Part shown: positions 6,345-12,024 of the stretch, one piece after another | Layout of the letters: the number at the start of each line of letters is the position of its first letter | How positions within the stretch are numbered: position 1 is the stretch's first letter | Source of the DNA: DATKXO01 sp035528995 | GTDB taxonomy: Bacteria > Planctomycetota > Phycisphaerae > UBA1845 | Assembly: GCA_035528995.1 (NCBI GenBank) | Contig: DATKXO010000400.1 | Location: forward strand, 1 to 12,024 | DNA: 12,024 bases | Reading direction: 5' to 3' | Notes under the pieces: generated by a model | The model's database searches: none | What the model was told of the DNA's origin: nothing | The model's input: only the letters and a program-made list of their open reading frames with translations | Position numbers and translations under genes: made by a program

Positions 6345-6373
6345 AGATTAGGGAGTCAGGCCGGAATCGTCAA
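6345..6373 (-). promoter_or_regulatory. Candidate promoter of tRNA-Glu
   Basis: TTGACG (6368-6373), a 17-base spacer, then TAATCT (6345-6350) on the minus strand. The -35 matches five of six; the -10 is weaker. Transcription would start near 6338, about 63 bases before the tRNA. Confidence 0.5.
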
Positions 6374-6455
6374 GCCGCAGATCGGATTAGATCGGTCGAG
6401 AGCAGGCACGGCCCGCACGCAGGCGTCCGGGCGGGTCGATCACCGCAGGGCGGGA

Positions 6456-6947
6456 TCAGGCCTCCAGATCCACCTGCGAGCCGGGGTTGTCCGGGTCCCC
6501 GTCGGTCGCGGTCGGAGCCAAGACCGCCTGGCTGGTCAGCAAGGTGGCCGACTGTTGCTCGATCTGGACAATGTTGGTGGCAGAGCGCAGGCCGGCGACG
6601 CCGGCATCACGGTTGCCGCCTGCCAGCCCCAGCGAATCCAACATGGCCGCCCCGCCGGCCTGCTGGTTCCCGCCATCGACACCCATCAGGACCTGCAGAA
6701 TCAGCAACCCGATAATCATCCGCAGCAGTTGATTGTCTTGCACGCCGCCGCCAACCGCAGCCAGCATCGTGTCCACCTGCGAGTAGATGGACGTGGCGCT
6801 CGTAGAGCTGATGGTGGCAACTGACGTCGCCGTGTTAGTCGCTCCCGCGGAAACCGCCCCCGCCTTGGAACTGGGTCGGGCGTTGTTGCTGGCTGGTGTC
6901 TGATGGATTCCCGATACGCTGGCGTCCACCGGCTGAATTGGCTCCAT
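6456..6947 (-). CDS. Unknown protein, 163 residues, Ser/Thr/Ala-rich head and hydrophobic core
   Basis: I do not recognise this protein. Residues 1-55 are rich in Ser, Thr, Ala and Asn and likely disordered. Residues 56-72 (SQVDTMLAAVGGGVQDN) lead into a hydrophobic stretch QLLRMIIGLLILQVLMG (73-89), which is short and lies next to charged residues, so it could be a membrane helix or an amphipathic oligomerisation helix. A Gly/Gln/Asn-rich linker follows, then AGLRSATNIVQIEQQSATL and an acidic end. There is no signal peptide at the N-terminus. The ATG at 6947 has a strong GGAGG run four to ten bases upstream; the open frame extends to 7007, but that part covers a hairpin and looks non-coding. 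The make-up recalls small flagellar or appendage-associated proteins, but no motif proves it. It is transcribed alone on the minus strand. Confidence 0.78.
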   Translation of the reverse strand: MEPIQPVDASVSGIHQTPASNNARPSSKAGAVSAGATNTATSVATISSTSATSIYSQVDTMLAAVGGGVQDNQLLRMIIGLLILQVLMGVDGGNQQAGGAAMLDSLGLAGGNRDAGVAGLRSATNIVQIEQQSATLLTSQAVLAPTATDGDPDNPGSQVDLEA

Positions 6948-6963
6948 GATTCCCTCCTCCGTC

Positions 6964-6994
6964 CGGCCAGGGGAACCGGAAGGGTCCCCGGCCG
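6964..6994 (-). promoter_or_regulatory. Strong hairpin directly upstream of the ribosome site of the unknown protein
   Basis: CGGCC (6964-6968) pairs with GGCCG (6990-6994); after a one-base bulge GGGGA (6970-6974) pairs with TCCCC (6985-6989), and CC/GG (6976-6977 with 6982-6983) closes a four-base loop. The stem ends a few bases from the GGAGG ribosome site at 6951-6959, so it could affect initiation or protect the message. Confidence 0.5.
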
Positions 6995-7297
6995 TCTGCG
7001 CAGGCAACAGCCAGCGCGCCGCGGGGCCCGGTGCGGCAACATCGCCCTAAGCTGCTGAAATAAAACGAGTTAGAATTGCGGTGCGTCTGTTACGAATCTG
7101 CGGTCTACACCGCAGGATGCCGCCGGGCCGCGTCCGGAAGAACGCGATTCGCCCCCATCGCGCCCAAGCGCTGGTTTGACAAGGGCTTAGCCACCGCCAA
7201 GGGACGTGGCCTGCGAGCAACACCCCCAGCGGCCAGCCACCCGACGGTGAGAGCGCGTTCAAGGAATAGGATTGCCGGGCCGCCAAGCCGCGCCAGT

Positions 7298-7325
7298 TTG
7301 ACACCCCGGCGCATGGTCCTATCAT
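7298..7325 (+). promoter_or_regulatory. Strong sigma-70 promoter for ispE-spoVG
   Basis: TTGACA (7298-7303), a 16-base spacer and TATCAT (7320-7325): six of six and five of six matches. Transcription would start near 7332, leaving a leader of about 185 bases before the ispE ATG. Confidence 0.65.
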
Positions 7326-7343
7326 GCTTTGCACGGGTCGTTT

Positions 7344-7379
7344 GCCCACGTACAGTGGAGTGTGGGCCCGTGGCGGGCC
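7344..7379 (+). promoter_or_regulatory. Two mutually exclusive leader hairpins before ispE
   Basis: GCCCAC (7344-7349) can pair with GTGGGC (7362-7367), while GGCCCG (7365-7370) can pair with CGGGCC (7374-7379). The two stems share bases 7365-7367 and cannot form together. This is the layout of an attenuator or riboswitch-like switch, but no T-run follows and no known riboswitch core was recognised. Confidence 0.3.
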
Positions 7380-7516
7380 TCGCGTCGTGCTGTCATCGCA
7401 GGCGGCGTCGGCCGGCCGGGCCGGATAGCACGCGTCCCTCGAAATACACGGCGTATCACGCGGTTGCTACTGGCATTGCAGACGGAAACGAGACGATTCA
7501 ACGGGTGACGGACGCA

Positions 7517-8437
7517 ATGCTATCCCCGGGCGCCGGATTGGCTGACCCGCCAGCGATGCACGCTCTGGCGCCGGCCAAGGTAAACCTGCGTTTGGAGGTC
7601 AAGGGCCCGCGCTCCGATGGGTACCACGATCTCCGCTCGCTGGCTGTGGCCGTGGGGTTGTTCGATGAACTGCGGTTCTCGGCGGCCCCGTCGGGGTCCC
7701 TGGAACTGACCTGTAGCGACCCCTCCCTTCCGTGTGATGAAAAGAACCTGATCGTCCGGGCGGCGCGACTCCTGGCCGAGCGAACCGGCACGGACCGCGG
7801 TGCCCGGATCGACCTCATCAAGGGCATCGGCATCGGCGCCGGCCTGGGCGGCGGCAGCAGCGACGCGGCCGCCACTCTCCAGGCCCTGAACCGAATGTGG
7901 CAGAGCGACGTCGGCCAGGACAAACTGGCCGCCTGGGCAGCCGACATCGGGTCTGACGTGCCCCTGTTCTTCTCGCTCCCAACAGCGGTCATGTGGGGAC
8001 GCGGCGAGAAGACGCGGCCGGTTCGAATGAGCTGGTCGGGCTGGGTGGTGCTCGTCTTCGGCGACGTGCCCGTTTTCACGGCCGAGGTGTACCGGGCGTG
8101 GAAGCCTGAGGACTCGCAACCCGGCCGCGGCGATGAGATCGAGCGGATGATCGAGACAAGCAGCGCAGCGGCGATCATGGAACTGGCCGTCAACGACCTG
8201 CAGCCCGCGGTGTTTCGGGTGAGCCCGACGACCGAGCGATTGTACGTTCGCGTGCGGGACATGGGCCTGCCTGTTCGCGTCAGCGGTGCCGGTTCCACGC
8301 TGTTTGCGCTCTTCGACAAGCATCAGGCAGCCGACGAGGCTGTCGCAGAGCTGCGTAGTGCAGGGCTGCATTGCACATCGGTCGGCGCCGGTGACGCAGC
8401 AGTGGCGAACCCAAACGATGGGCAGCGTGACGACTGA
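7517..8437 (+). CDS. ispE: 4-diphosphocytidyl-2-C-methyl-D-erythritol kinase IspE
   Basis: A 306-residue GHMP kinase that phosphorylates CDP-methylerythritol in the non-mevalonate route to isoprenoid precursors. APAKVNL (18-24) carries the catalytic lysine K21, SDGYHDL (33-39) the substrate segment, GIGAGLGGGSSDAA (105-118) the ATP loop, GSDVPLFF (145-152) the catalytic aspartate D147, and VSGAGSTLFAL (255-265) the third GHMP motif. The usual proline before the ATP loop is Gly104. Start choice is open: ATG 7517 is used; ATG 7556 would still leave the AKVNL motif near the N-terminus, and neither has a good ribosome site. The frame is open far upstream, but that part is not protein-like. spoVG follows after 16 bases. 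Isoprenoids supply undecaprenyl phosphate, also used by the glycosyltransferase at 3157-4173. Confidence 0.95.
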   Translation: MLSPGAGLADPPAMHALAPAKVNLRLEVKGPRSDGYHDLRSLAVAVGLFDELRFSAAPSGSLELTCSDPSLPCDEKNLIVRAARLLAERTGTDRGARIDLIKGIGIGAGLGGGSSDAAATLQALNRMWQSDVGQDKLAAWAADIGSDVPLFFSLPTAVMWGRGEKTRPVRMSWSGWVVLVFGDVPVFTAEVYRAWKPEDSQPGRGDEIERMIETSSAAAIMELAVNDLQPAVFRVSPTTERLYVRVRDMGLPVRVSGAGSTLFALFDKHQAADEAVAELRSAGLHCTSVGAGDAAVANPNDGQRDD

Positions 8438-8453
8438 CGTTGAGGAGGCAACC

Positions 8454-9137
8454 ATGGTAGATATTTCCGAGGTTCGAGTGAAACTGATCGGCAACTCGAA
8501 GGATCGCCTCAAGGCTTACTGCAGCATCACCATCGGCGGCAACTTCGTGATCCGGGACTTGAAAATCATCGACGGCACGAACGGTCTGTTCGTGGCCATG
8601 CCTTCCCGCAAGCTGGCGGGTCGGTGCCCGGCCTGTCATGCCAAGAACCATCTGCGAGCCCACTATTGCAACGAGTGTGGCAAGAAGTTCCCCGAGGGCT
8701 GGGCGGGGGGGCGCTCGCAGGGGCGCAACAAGCTGCATGCGGACATCGCCCACCCGATCAACGCCGAATGCCGGGCCTACCTCCAGTCGCGAGTGATTGA
8801 GGAGTTCGAGGCGGAGCTGGAGCGCTCCCGCCAGCCCGGCTACCAGGGCAGCCGTTACGACGACCTGGACGAGGACGTTGACCAGGAGGACGCCAGTCCG
8901 TACGAAGAGCTGATCCGGGAACTCAAGTCCGACGGGGCCACCGGCAAGCACGAAAAAGCGACCGTCAGTGAGCGCGAAGAAGCGACCGTCAGCGAGCAGG
9001 AAGAAGTGACGGTCAGCGAACCCGAGGCGCCCGCCCCAGCGGACGAACGCGAGCCGCCATCGAGACCCGAACAGGAGCCCGCGAGCCCGCCGGCCAAACC
9101 CGTGACCGAGGACGAGTTCGGCGCGGGCATCCTGTGA
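8454..9137 (+). CDS. spoVG: SpoVG-family protein with inserted zinc ribbon and acidic tail
   Basis: A 227-residue protein. Residues 1-53 match SpoVG: ISEVRVKLIG, LKAYCSITIGGNFVIRDLKI, GTNGLFVAMPSRK. The match resumes at HADIAHPINAECRAYLQSRV (95-114). Between them lies a Cys4 zinc ribbon, C58-x2-C61 and C72-x2-C75 (CPACHAKNHLRAHYC..C). Ordinary SpoVG proteins are about 85-100 residues and lack this. After residue 115 comes an acidic, low-complexity tail with DDLDEDVDQED, three eight-residue repeats (EATVSE-type), then a Pro/Glu-rich stretch. SpoVG is known as an RNA/DNA-binding regulator in Firmicutes; the ribbon could alter target choice (inference). The ATG at 8454 follows GAGGAGG by five bases. 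The ispE-spoVG neighbourhood also occurs in Bacillus, supporting a conserved unit. Confidence 0.92.
   Translation: MVDISEVRVKLIGNSKDRLKAYCSITIGGNFVIRDLKIIDGTNGLFVAMPSRKLAGRCPACHAKNHLRAHYCNECGKKFPEGWAGGRSQGRNKLHADIAHPINAECRAYLQSRVIEEFEAELERSRQPGYQGSRYDDLDEDVDQEDASPYEELIRELKSDGATGKHEKATVSEREEATVSEQEEVTVSEPEAPAPADEREPPSRPEQEPASPPAKPVTEDEFGAGIL
8952..9023 (+). repeat. Three 24-base tandem repeats in spoVG
   Basis: Units at 8952-8975, 8976-8999 and 9000-9023 encode EKATVSER, EEATVSEQ and EEVTVSEP. The units differ at only a few bases, so copy number may vary between strains. Confidence 0.9.
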
Positions 9138-9165
9138 CGTAGTAATCCGCGTTTCGGTCTCGGAA

Positions 9166-9185
9166 CCAGGCGCAACCGCGCCTGG
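9166..9185 (+). terminator. Perfect hairpin after spoVG, probable terminator
   Basis: CCAGGCGC (9166-9173) and GCGCCTGG (9178-9185) pair perfectly around an AACC loop, 29 bases after the spoVG stop. No T-run follows, so termination may be partial; the promoter just downstream supports its role as a unit boundary. Confidence 0.5.
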
Positions 9186-9236
9186 ATTGCGCAGTGGCCC
9201 TCGGTTCGGCGCGTCGGCTGCAACGGTGTAGTCGCA

Positions 9237-9266
9237 TTGACAGTCGCCCGGCCCGCCCCATAGCAT
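9237..9266 (+). promoter_or_regulatory. Candidate promoter for hldE-gmhA
   Basis: TTGACA (9237-9242), an 18-base spacer and TAGCAT (9261-9266; four of six). Transcription would start near 9273, about 33 bases before the hldE ATG. Confidence 0.5.
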
Positions 9267-9305
9267 GCCCCGCTTCCGGCGTTCGTCTCCTGCGACGGGA
9301 ACCAC

Positions 9306-10799
9306 ATGATCGACGGTTTGACCAGCCTGGTGCGATCGTTTGCCGGCCGTCGGGTGCTGCTGGTCGGCGACCTCATACTCGACCGGTACATCTACGGCGA
9401 CGCGGAACGGATCAGCCCCGAGGCCCCGGTCCCGGTGTTGCGGGCCATGGAGCGGTTCGACCGGGTCGGGGGCAGCGCGAACGTGGCCGCCTGTCTCCGG
9501 GCCCTGGGTGTCGAGGTCGTTTGCTGTGGCGTCACCGGAGACGACGAGGCGGCCCGGGAGCTGGATAGCCTGCTGAGCGAGCTGGGCGTGGACCGCACCG
9601 GCGTGGTGCGCAGCGGCTCGCGACCCACGACGACAAAGACACGCCTGGTGGGTCTGGCCCAGCACCGTCACCGTCAGCAGCTTCTGCGTCTGGACGACGA
9701 ATCGACCGCCCCGCTGGAAGCCGCGGAGGCCGAGCGACTGGCCGAGCGCGCCTGGCATGCGGTGGCCGACGTGGACGCGGTGTGCATCGAGGACTACGAC
9801 AAGGGCGTGGTCTCCGTCGGCCTGGTCGCCTCGCTTCGGGCCGAGGCCAAGCGGCAGGCCAAGCCGATCCTGGTGGACCCGGCTCGGCTGACGGACTACA
9901 GCCGCTACCGGGGTGCCACGATTCTGACACCGAACCGGGGGGAGCTGTTGCTGGCCACCGGCCGACCTCCGCAGGGAAACGGGACGCCGGAAGAGATCGC
10001 CCGGCGTGCCGCCGGGCTGCTGAAGTCGGTCGGGGCGGAGGCGGTCGTCGTCACCCTGGATCGCGAGGGCGCCGTTCTGGTCCGCGGGACGGACAACTGG
10101 ACACACGTGCCCACCCGACCGCGAAGCGTGTACGACAACACGGGGGCCGGCGACGCGGTGCTGGCCATGCTGGCCGCCGCGGTGGCGGCGGACGGCGAGC
10201 TGTTGGACGCGGTCCGACTGGCCAACATTGCGGGCGGGCTGGAGGTCGAGAAGTTCGGCTGCGTGCCCATCACCACCGACGAAGTGCTGGCCGAGCTGCG
10301 CCTGGAGGGGAACCGCCAGGCCGGCAAGCTCCGCGGCGCGGACGAGCTCGTGGCGGAATTGGCCCTGCGGCGCGACCGCGGCGAGACGGTGGTGTTCACC
10401 AACGGCTGCTTCGACATCCTGCACGCCGGGCACGTGGACTTGCTGGCCCGCTGCCGGCAGGAGGGGTCGCTGCTGGTGGTCGGGCTGAACAGCGACGCGT
10501 CGGTCAGGTCGTTGAGCAAAGGCGCCGGCCGACCGATCAACAGCCAAGACGCCCGGGGCGCGGTGCTCGGGGCCTTGGAGTGCGTGGACTACGTGGTGCT
10601 CTTCGACGAGCCGACGCCCGAACAGCTCATCCGTCGGATACGGCCCGACGTGCTGGTCAAGGGGCAGGACTGGGCCGACAAGGGCGTGGTCGGTGGCGAG
10701 TTCGTCGAGCGTGAAGGCGGCAAGGTGGTCCTGCTGCCGCTGGTCGAAGGCCACAGCACGACCGATATCATCGAGCGGATCAAACGGGCCGAGGGTTGA
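9306..10799 (+). CDS. hldE: Bifunctional heptose 7-phosphate kinase / heptose 1-phosphate adenylyltransferase HldE
   Basis: A 497-residue two-domain enzyme. It phosphorylates D-glycero-D-manno-heptose 7-phosphate at C1 and, after a separate phosphatase step, adenylylates heptose 1-phosphate, giving the ADP-heptose precursor of the LPS inner core. The ribokinase-family domain spans about 1-335: VGDLILDRYIYGD (20-32), VGGSANVA (54-61), TPNRGEL (208-214), and NTGAGDA (278-284) with the catalytic base D283. The nucleotidyltransferase domain starts near 345: TNGCFDILHAGHVDLL (365-380) contains the HxGH motif (H373, H376), followed by GRPINSQDARGAVLGAL, KGQDW and EGHSTTDII. Both active sites look intact and the length is normal. 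The ATG at 9306 has only a weak GGGA ribosome site. gmhA follows after 49 bases, the preceding step of the same pathway. Confidence 0.97.
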   Translation: MIDGLTSLVRSFAGRRVLLVGDLILDRYIYGDAERISPEAPVPVLRAMERFDRVGGSANVAACLRALGVEVVCCGVTGDDEAARELDSLLSELGVDRTGVVRSGSRPTTTKTRLVGLAQHRHRQQLLRLDDESTAPLEAAEAERLAERAWHAVADVDAVCIEDYDKGVVSVGLVASLRAEAKRQAKPILVDPARLTDYSRYRGATILTPNRGELLLATGRPPQGNGTPEEIARRAAGLLKSVGAEAVVVTLDREGAVLVRGTDNWTHVPTRPRSVYDNTGAGDAVLAMLAAAVAADGELLDAVRLANIAGGLEVEKFGCVPITTDEVLAELRLEGNRQAGKLRGADELVAELALRRDRGETVVFTNGCFDILHAGHVDLLARCRQEGSLLVVGLNSDASVRSLSKGAGRPINSQDARGAVLGALECVDYVVLFDEPTPEQLIRRIRPDVLVKGQDWADKGVVGGEFVEREGGKVVLLPLVEGHSTTDIIERIKRAEG

Positions 10800-10848
10800 C
10801 CGTGGCTCTGCCGGGCGGAACCGGCCTCGATCACCGGGAGGTTGCAGC

Positions 10849-11421
10849 GTGAGTGCCATATCCGACGACATGCTGGCCGCCGCAGATGACCACCTGCGGG
10901 TGATCGACGCCCTCCGCGCCCAGATGCCGCTGCTGGAGCGGATGGTCGAGACCATCGTCTCCACCTTCCGGGCCGGCGGACGGGTATACGTGTTCGGCAA
11001 CGGCGGCAGCGCCGCCGACGCTCAGCATATCGCGGCCGAGCTGCTGGGGCGGTTCAAGCTGAACCGTCGTGCCCTGCCGGCCGTCGCGTTGACCGCGAAC
11101 ACCTCGATCCTGACCGCGGTGGGCAACGACCTGGGGGCCGAACAGTTCTTCGCCCGACAGGTGGAAGGCCTGCTCCAGCCGGCGGATCTGGCCTGGGTGC
11201 TCAGCGTCTCGGGCACGTCGCCCAACGTGATGAAGGCCGTGCGGATGGTCAAGGAGATCGGGGCGACGCTGATCGGTTTCACCGGCCGGTCCGGGGGCGA
11301 GCTGGCCGACTATTGCGACCTGTGCCTCCGCGTCGAGCACACCTCGTCCGACCGCGTTCAGGAAGCCCACGAACTGGCCTACCACCTGATCTGCGAGCAC
11401 GTCGAACGGGCCATGTCGTAA
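10849..11421 (+). CDS. gmhA: Sedoheptulose 7-phosphate isomerase GmhA
   Basis: A 190-residue SIS-domain isomerase that turns sedoheptulose 7-phosphate into D-glycero-D-manno-heptose 7-phosphate, the first committed step to ADP-heptose. The phosphate-binding segment is FGNGGSAADAQHIAAEL (49-65), followed by LTANTSILTAVGND (81-94), SVSGTSPNVMKAV (119-131) and GFTGRSGG (143-150). H60, E64, Q171 and H179 line up with the zinc-site residues of E. coli GmhA (H61, E65, Q172, H180), so the active site is complete. The start is GTG at 10849, seven bases after GGGAGG; the frame is open further upstream but overlaps hldE. Product feeds HldE directly, encoded just before it. GmhB and HldD, also needed, are not in the window. 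Confidence 0.96.
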   Translation: MSAISDDMLAAADDHLRVIDALRAQMPLLERMVETIVSTFRAGGRVYVFGNGGSAADAQHIAAELLGRFKLNRRALPAVALTANTSILTAVGNDLGAEQFFARQVEGLLQPADLAWVLSVSGTSPNVMKAVRMVKEIGATLIGFTGRSGGELADYCDLCLRVEHTSSDRVQEAHELAYHLICEHVERAMS

Positions 11422-11516
11422 TCACGCGGCGAGCGCGATGACTGCCGGGCAGAAGTGGGCCGGTTGCGGTGCGCCGCAGTCCGTCGCTTCCAACCCGAGG
11501 CAATGACCACGTATTG

Positions 11517-12024
11517 CTACGGCCAACGCACGACGGTCTTGTACGACAGGTCGCGATCGTACAGGTGCGGGTTGGTCGCGAACAGGCGGCGGACGGCGGC
11601 CCAGTCGGGCAGACGGACGCCGCGCTCGATCCGGGCCGGCGGCTCGTGGGGATCGACCAGAATGGTGAACAGCTTGCGCTTGCGATAGGCGGTGTGATCG
11701 CTCTCGGCATTGCCGACGCCGAGGTTGACGTGATCGAGGCGGTCTTCGAGGTCGTCCAGGCGGTCCTTCTTGTACTCGGTAGCCGAAAACTCGTACTCGT
11801 CGATGTCCCAACACAGGACCGGGCCGCGAGGGAAGCCCTGATCGTTCAACCAGCGGAGGGTCTTGACGGCCATTTCCCGAGGCCGGGCCGTCAGGTAGAC
11901 GACGTGGAATCGGTCGGCCAACTCGCCCAACACCTGGACCGCGCCGGGAAGCGGCTTCGACCGATCGACACCATCGCCGAGCAGGTAGCGTTTCTTGGTG
12001 TCGGAGACGGTCTGGTCGATGTCC
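11517..12024 (-). CDS. HAD-superfamily phosphatase-like protein, N-terminus cut off
   Basis: The frame is open from the right edge to a TAG at 11517, 169 codons visible. HAD motif I is DIDQT (DxDxT) at the very edge, so only a few N-terminal residues are probably missing. Motif II is YLTARP, the motif III lysine is probably in ATEYKKDRL, and motif IV is GVGNAESDHTAYR. The TARP segment and general layout resemble LNS2/APP1-type phosphatases, but the C-terminal 50 residues (after LFTILVDPHE) do not match anything I know. It converges with gmhA, leaving 95 bases between stop codons with only a weak hairpin around 11465-11480. A sugar-phosphate or lipid-phosphate substrate is possible; I cannot choose. 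It is on the opposite strand, so a link with heptose synthesis is not shown. Confidence 0.82.
   Translation of the reverse strand, partial: DIDQTVSDTKKRYLLGDGVDRSKPLPGAVQVLGELADRFHVVYLTARPREMAVKTLRWLNDQGFPRGPVLCWDIDEYEFSATEYKKDRLDDLEDRLDHVNLGVGNAESDHTAYRKRKLFTILVDPHEPPARIERGVRLPDWAAVRRLFATNPHLYDRDLSYKTVVRWP

Larger units (their letters stand above)
6995..7516. other. Intergenic region between divergent genes
   Basis: This stretch of about 520 bases separates the unknown minus-strand protein from ispE on the plus strand. Open frames across it are Arg/Pro/Ala-rich and not protein-like. It holds the ispE promoter and leader hairpins listed separately. A lower-GC patch at about 7045-7085 (AAATAAAACGAGTTAGAATT) may hold the minus-strand promoter of the unknown gene, but I cannot define its boxes. 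Confidence 0.6.

Noticed and set aside
7176..7204. TTGACA in the gap before ispE
   Set aside because: There is no acceptable -10 hexamer 16-18 bases downstream, unlike the site at 7298.
8280..11000. Open frame of about 900 codons on the minus strand opposite spoVG and hldE
   Set aside because: It is rich in His, Arg, Gln and Gly, has no recognisable domain, and lies opposite two sure genes; high third-position GC keeps antisense frames open.
11465..11480. Small hairpin between the convergent gmhA and HAD genes
   Set aside because: Only five pairs and no T-run, too weak to call a terminator.
1..12024. Search for CRISPR arrays, transposase genes, phage genes, toxin-antitoxin or other defence systems
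   Set aside because: No spaced direct repeats, no terminal inverted repeats with a transposase, and no defence family motifs were seen.

Overview
The window comes from a high-GC bacterium with a Gram-negative style envelope. Heptose genes (hldE, gmhA), a small membrane protein with a lipid A biosynthesis N-terminal domain, a polyprenyl-phosphate type glycosyltransferase, an MJ0042-type zinc ribbon, and a SpoVG protein carrying an inserted zinc ribbon together suggest Planctomycetota (Phycisphaerae-like) or a neighbouring lineage. This placement is inference; no rRNA is present to test it.

Left part (1-4950), all on the minus strand. Reading in the direction of transcription, a candidate promoter at 4918-4946 leads into a LAB_N membrane protein, a family 2 glycosyltransferase, a one-helix membrane protein with a SHOCT-like segment, clpX, a 61-residue zinc-ribbon protein, and a secreted TldD/PmbA-family protein cut by the window start. 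The first three are closely spaced and probably form one envelope-related operon. clpX has no clpP beside it.

Middle (4950-7516), mostly sparse. A stretch of about 550 bases holds protein-like sequence split between two minus frames, possibly a decayed gene. Then come a cold-shock protein with its own promoter, long leader and terminator; a tRNA-Glu(CTC) on the minus strand with promoter, leader hairpin and a strong terminator; and a 163-residue unknown protein on the minus strand with a hairpin directly upstream of its ribosome binding site. A 570-base gap follows, with a strong promoter and a leader with overlapping hairpins.

Right part (7517-11421), plus strand. ispE and spoVG are 16 bases apart, an association also known from Bacillus. 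A perfect hairpin closes this unit, and a new TTGACA promoter leads into hldE and gmhA, which supply ADP-heptose for the outer envelope. A convergent HAD-family phosphatase-like gene runs off the right edge.

The most unusual items are the SpoVG protein with an inserted Cys4 zinc ribbon and a long acidic, repeat-bearing tail; the LAB_N protein with a 10-residue repeat in an extra N-terminal segment; the exported TldD-like protein; the unknown 163-residue protein; and several structured leaders. I see no CRISPR array, insertion sequence, phage gene or known defence system.
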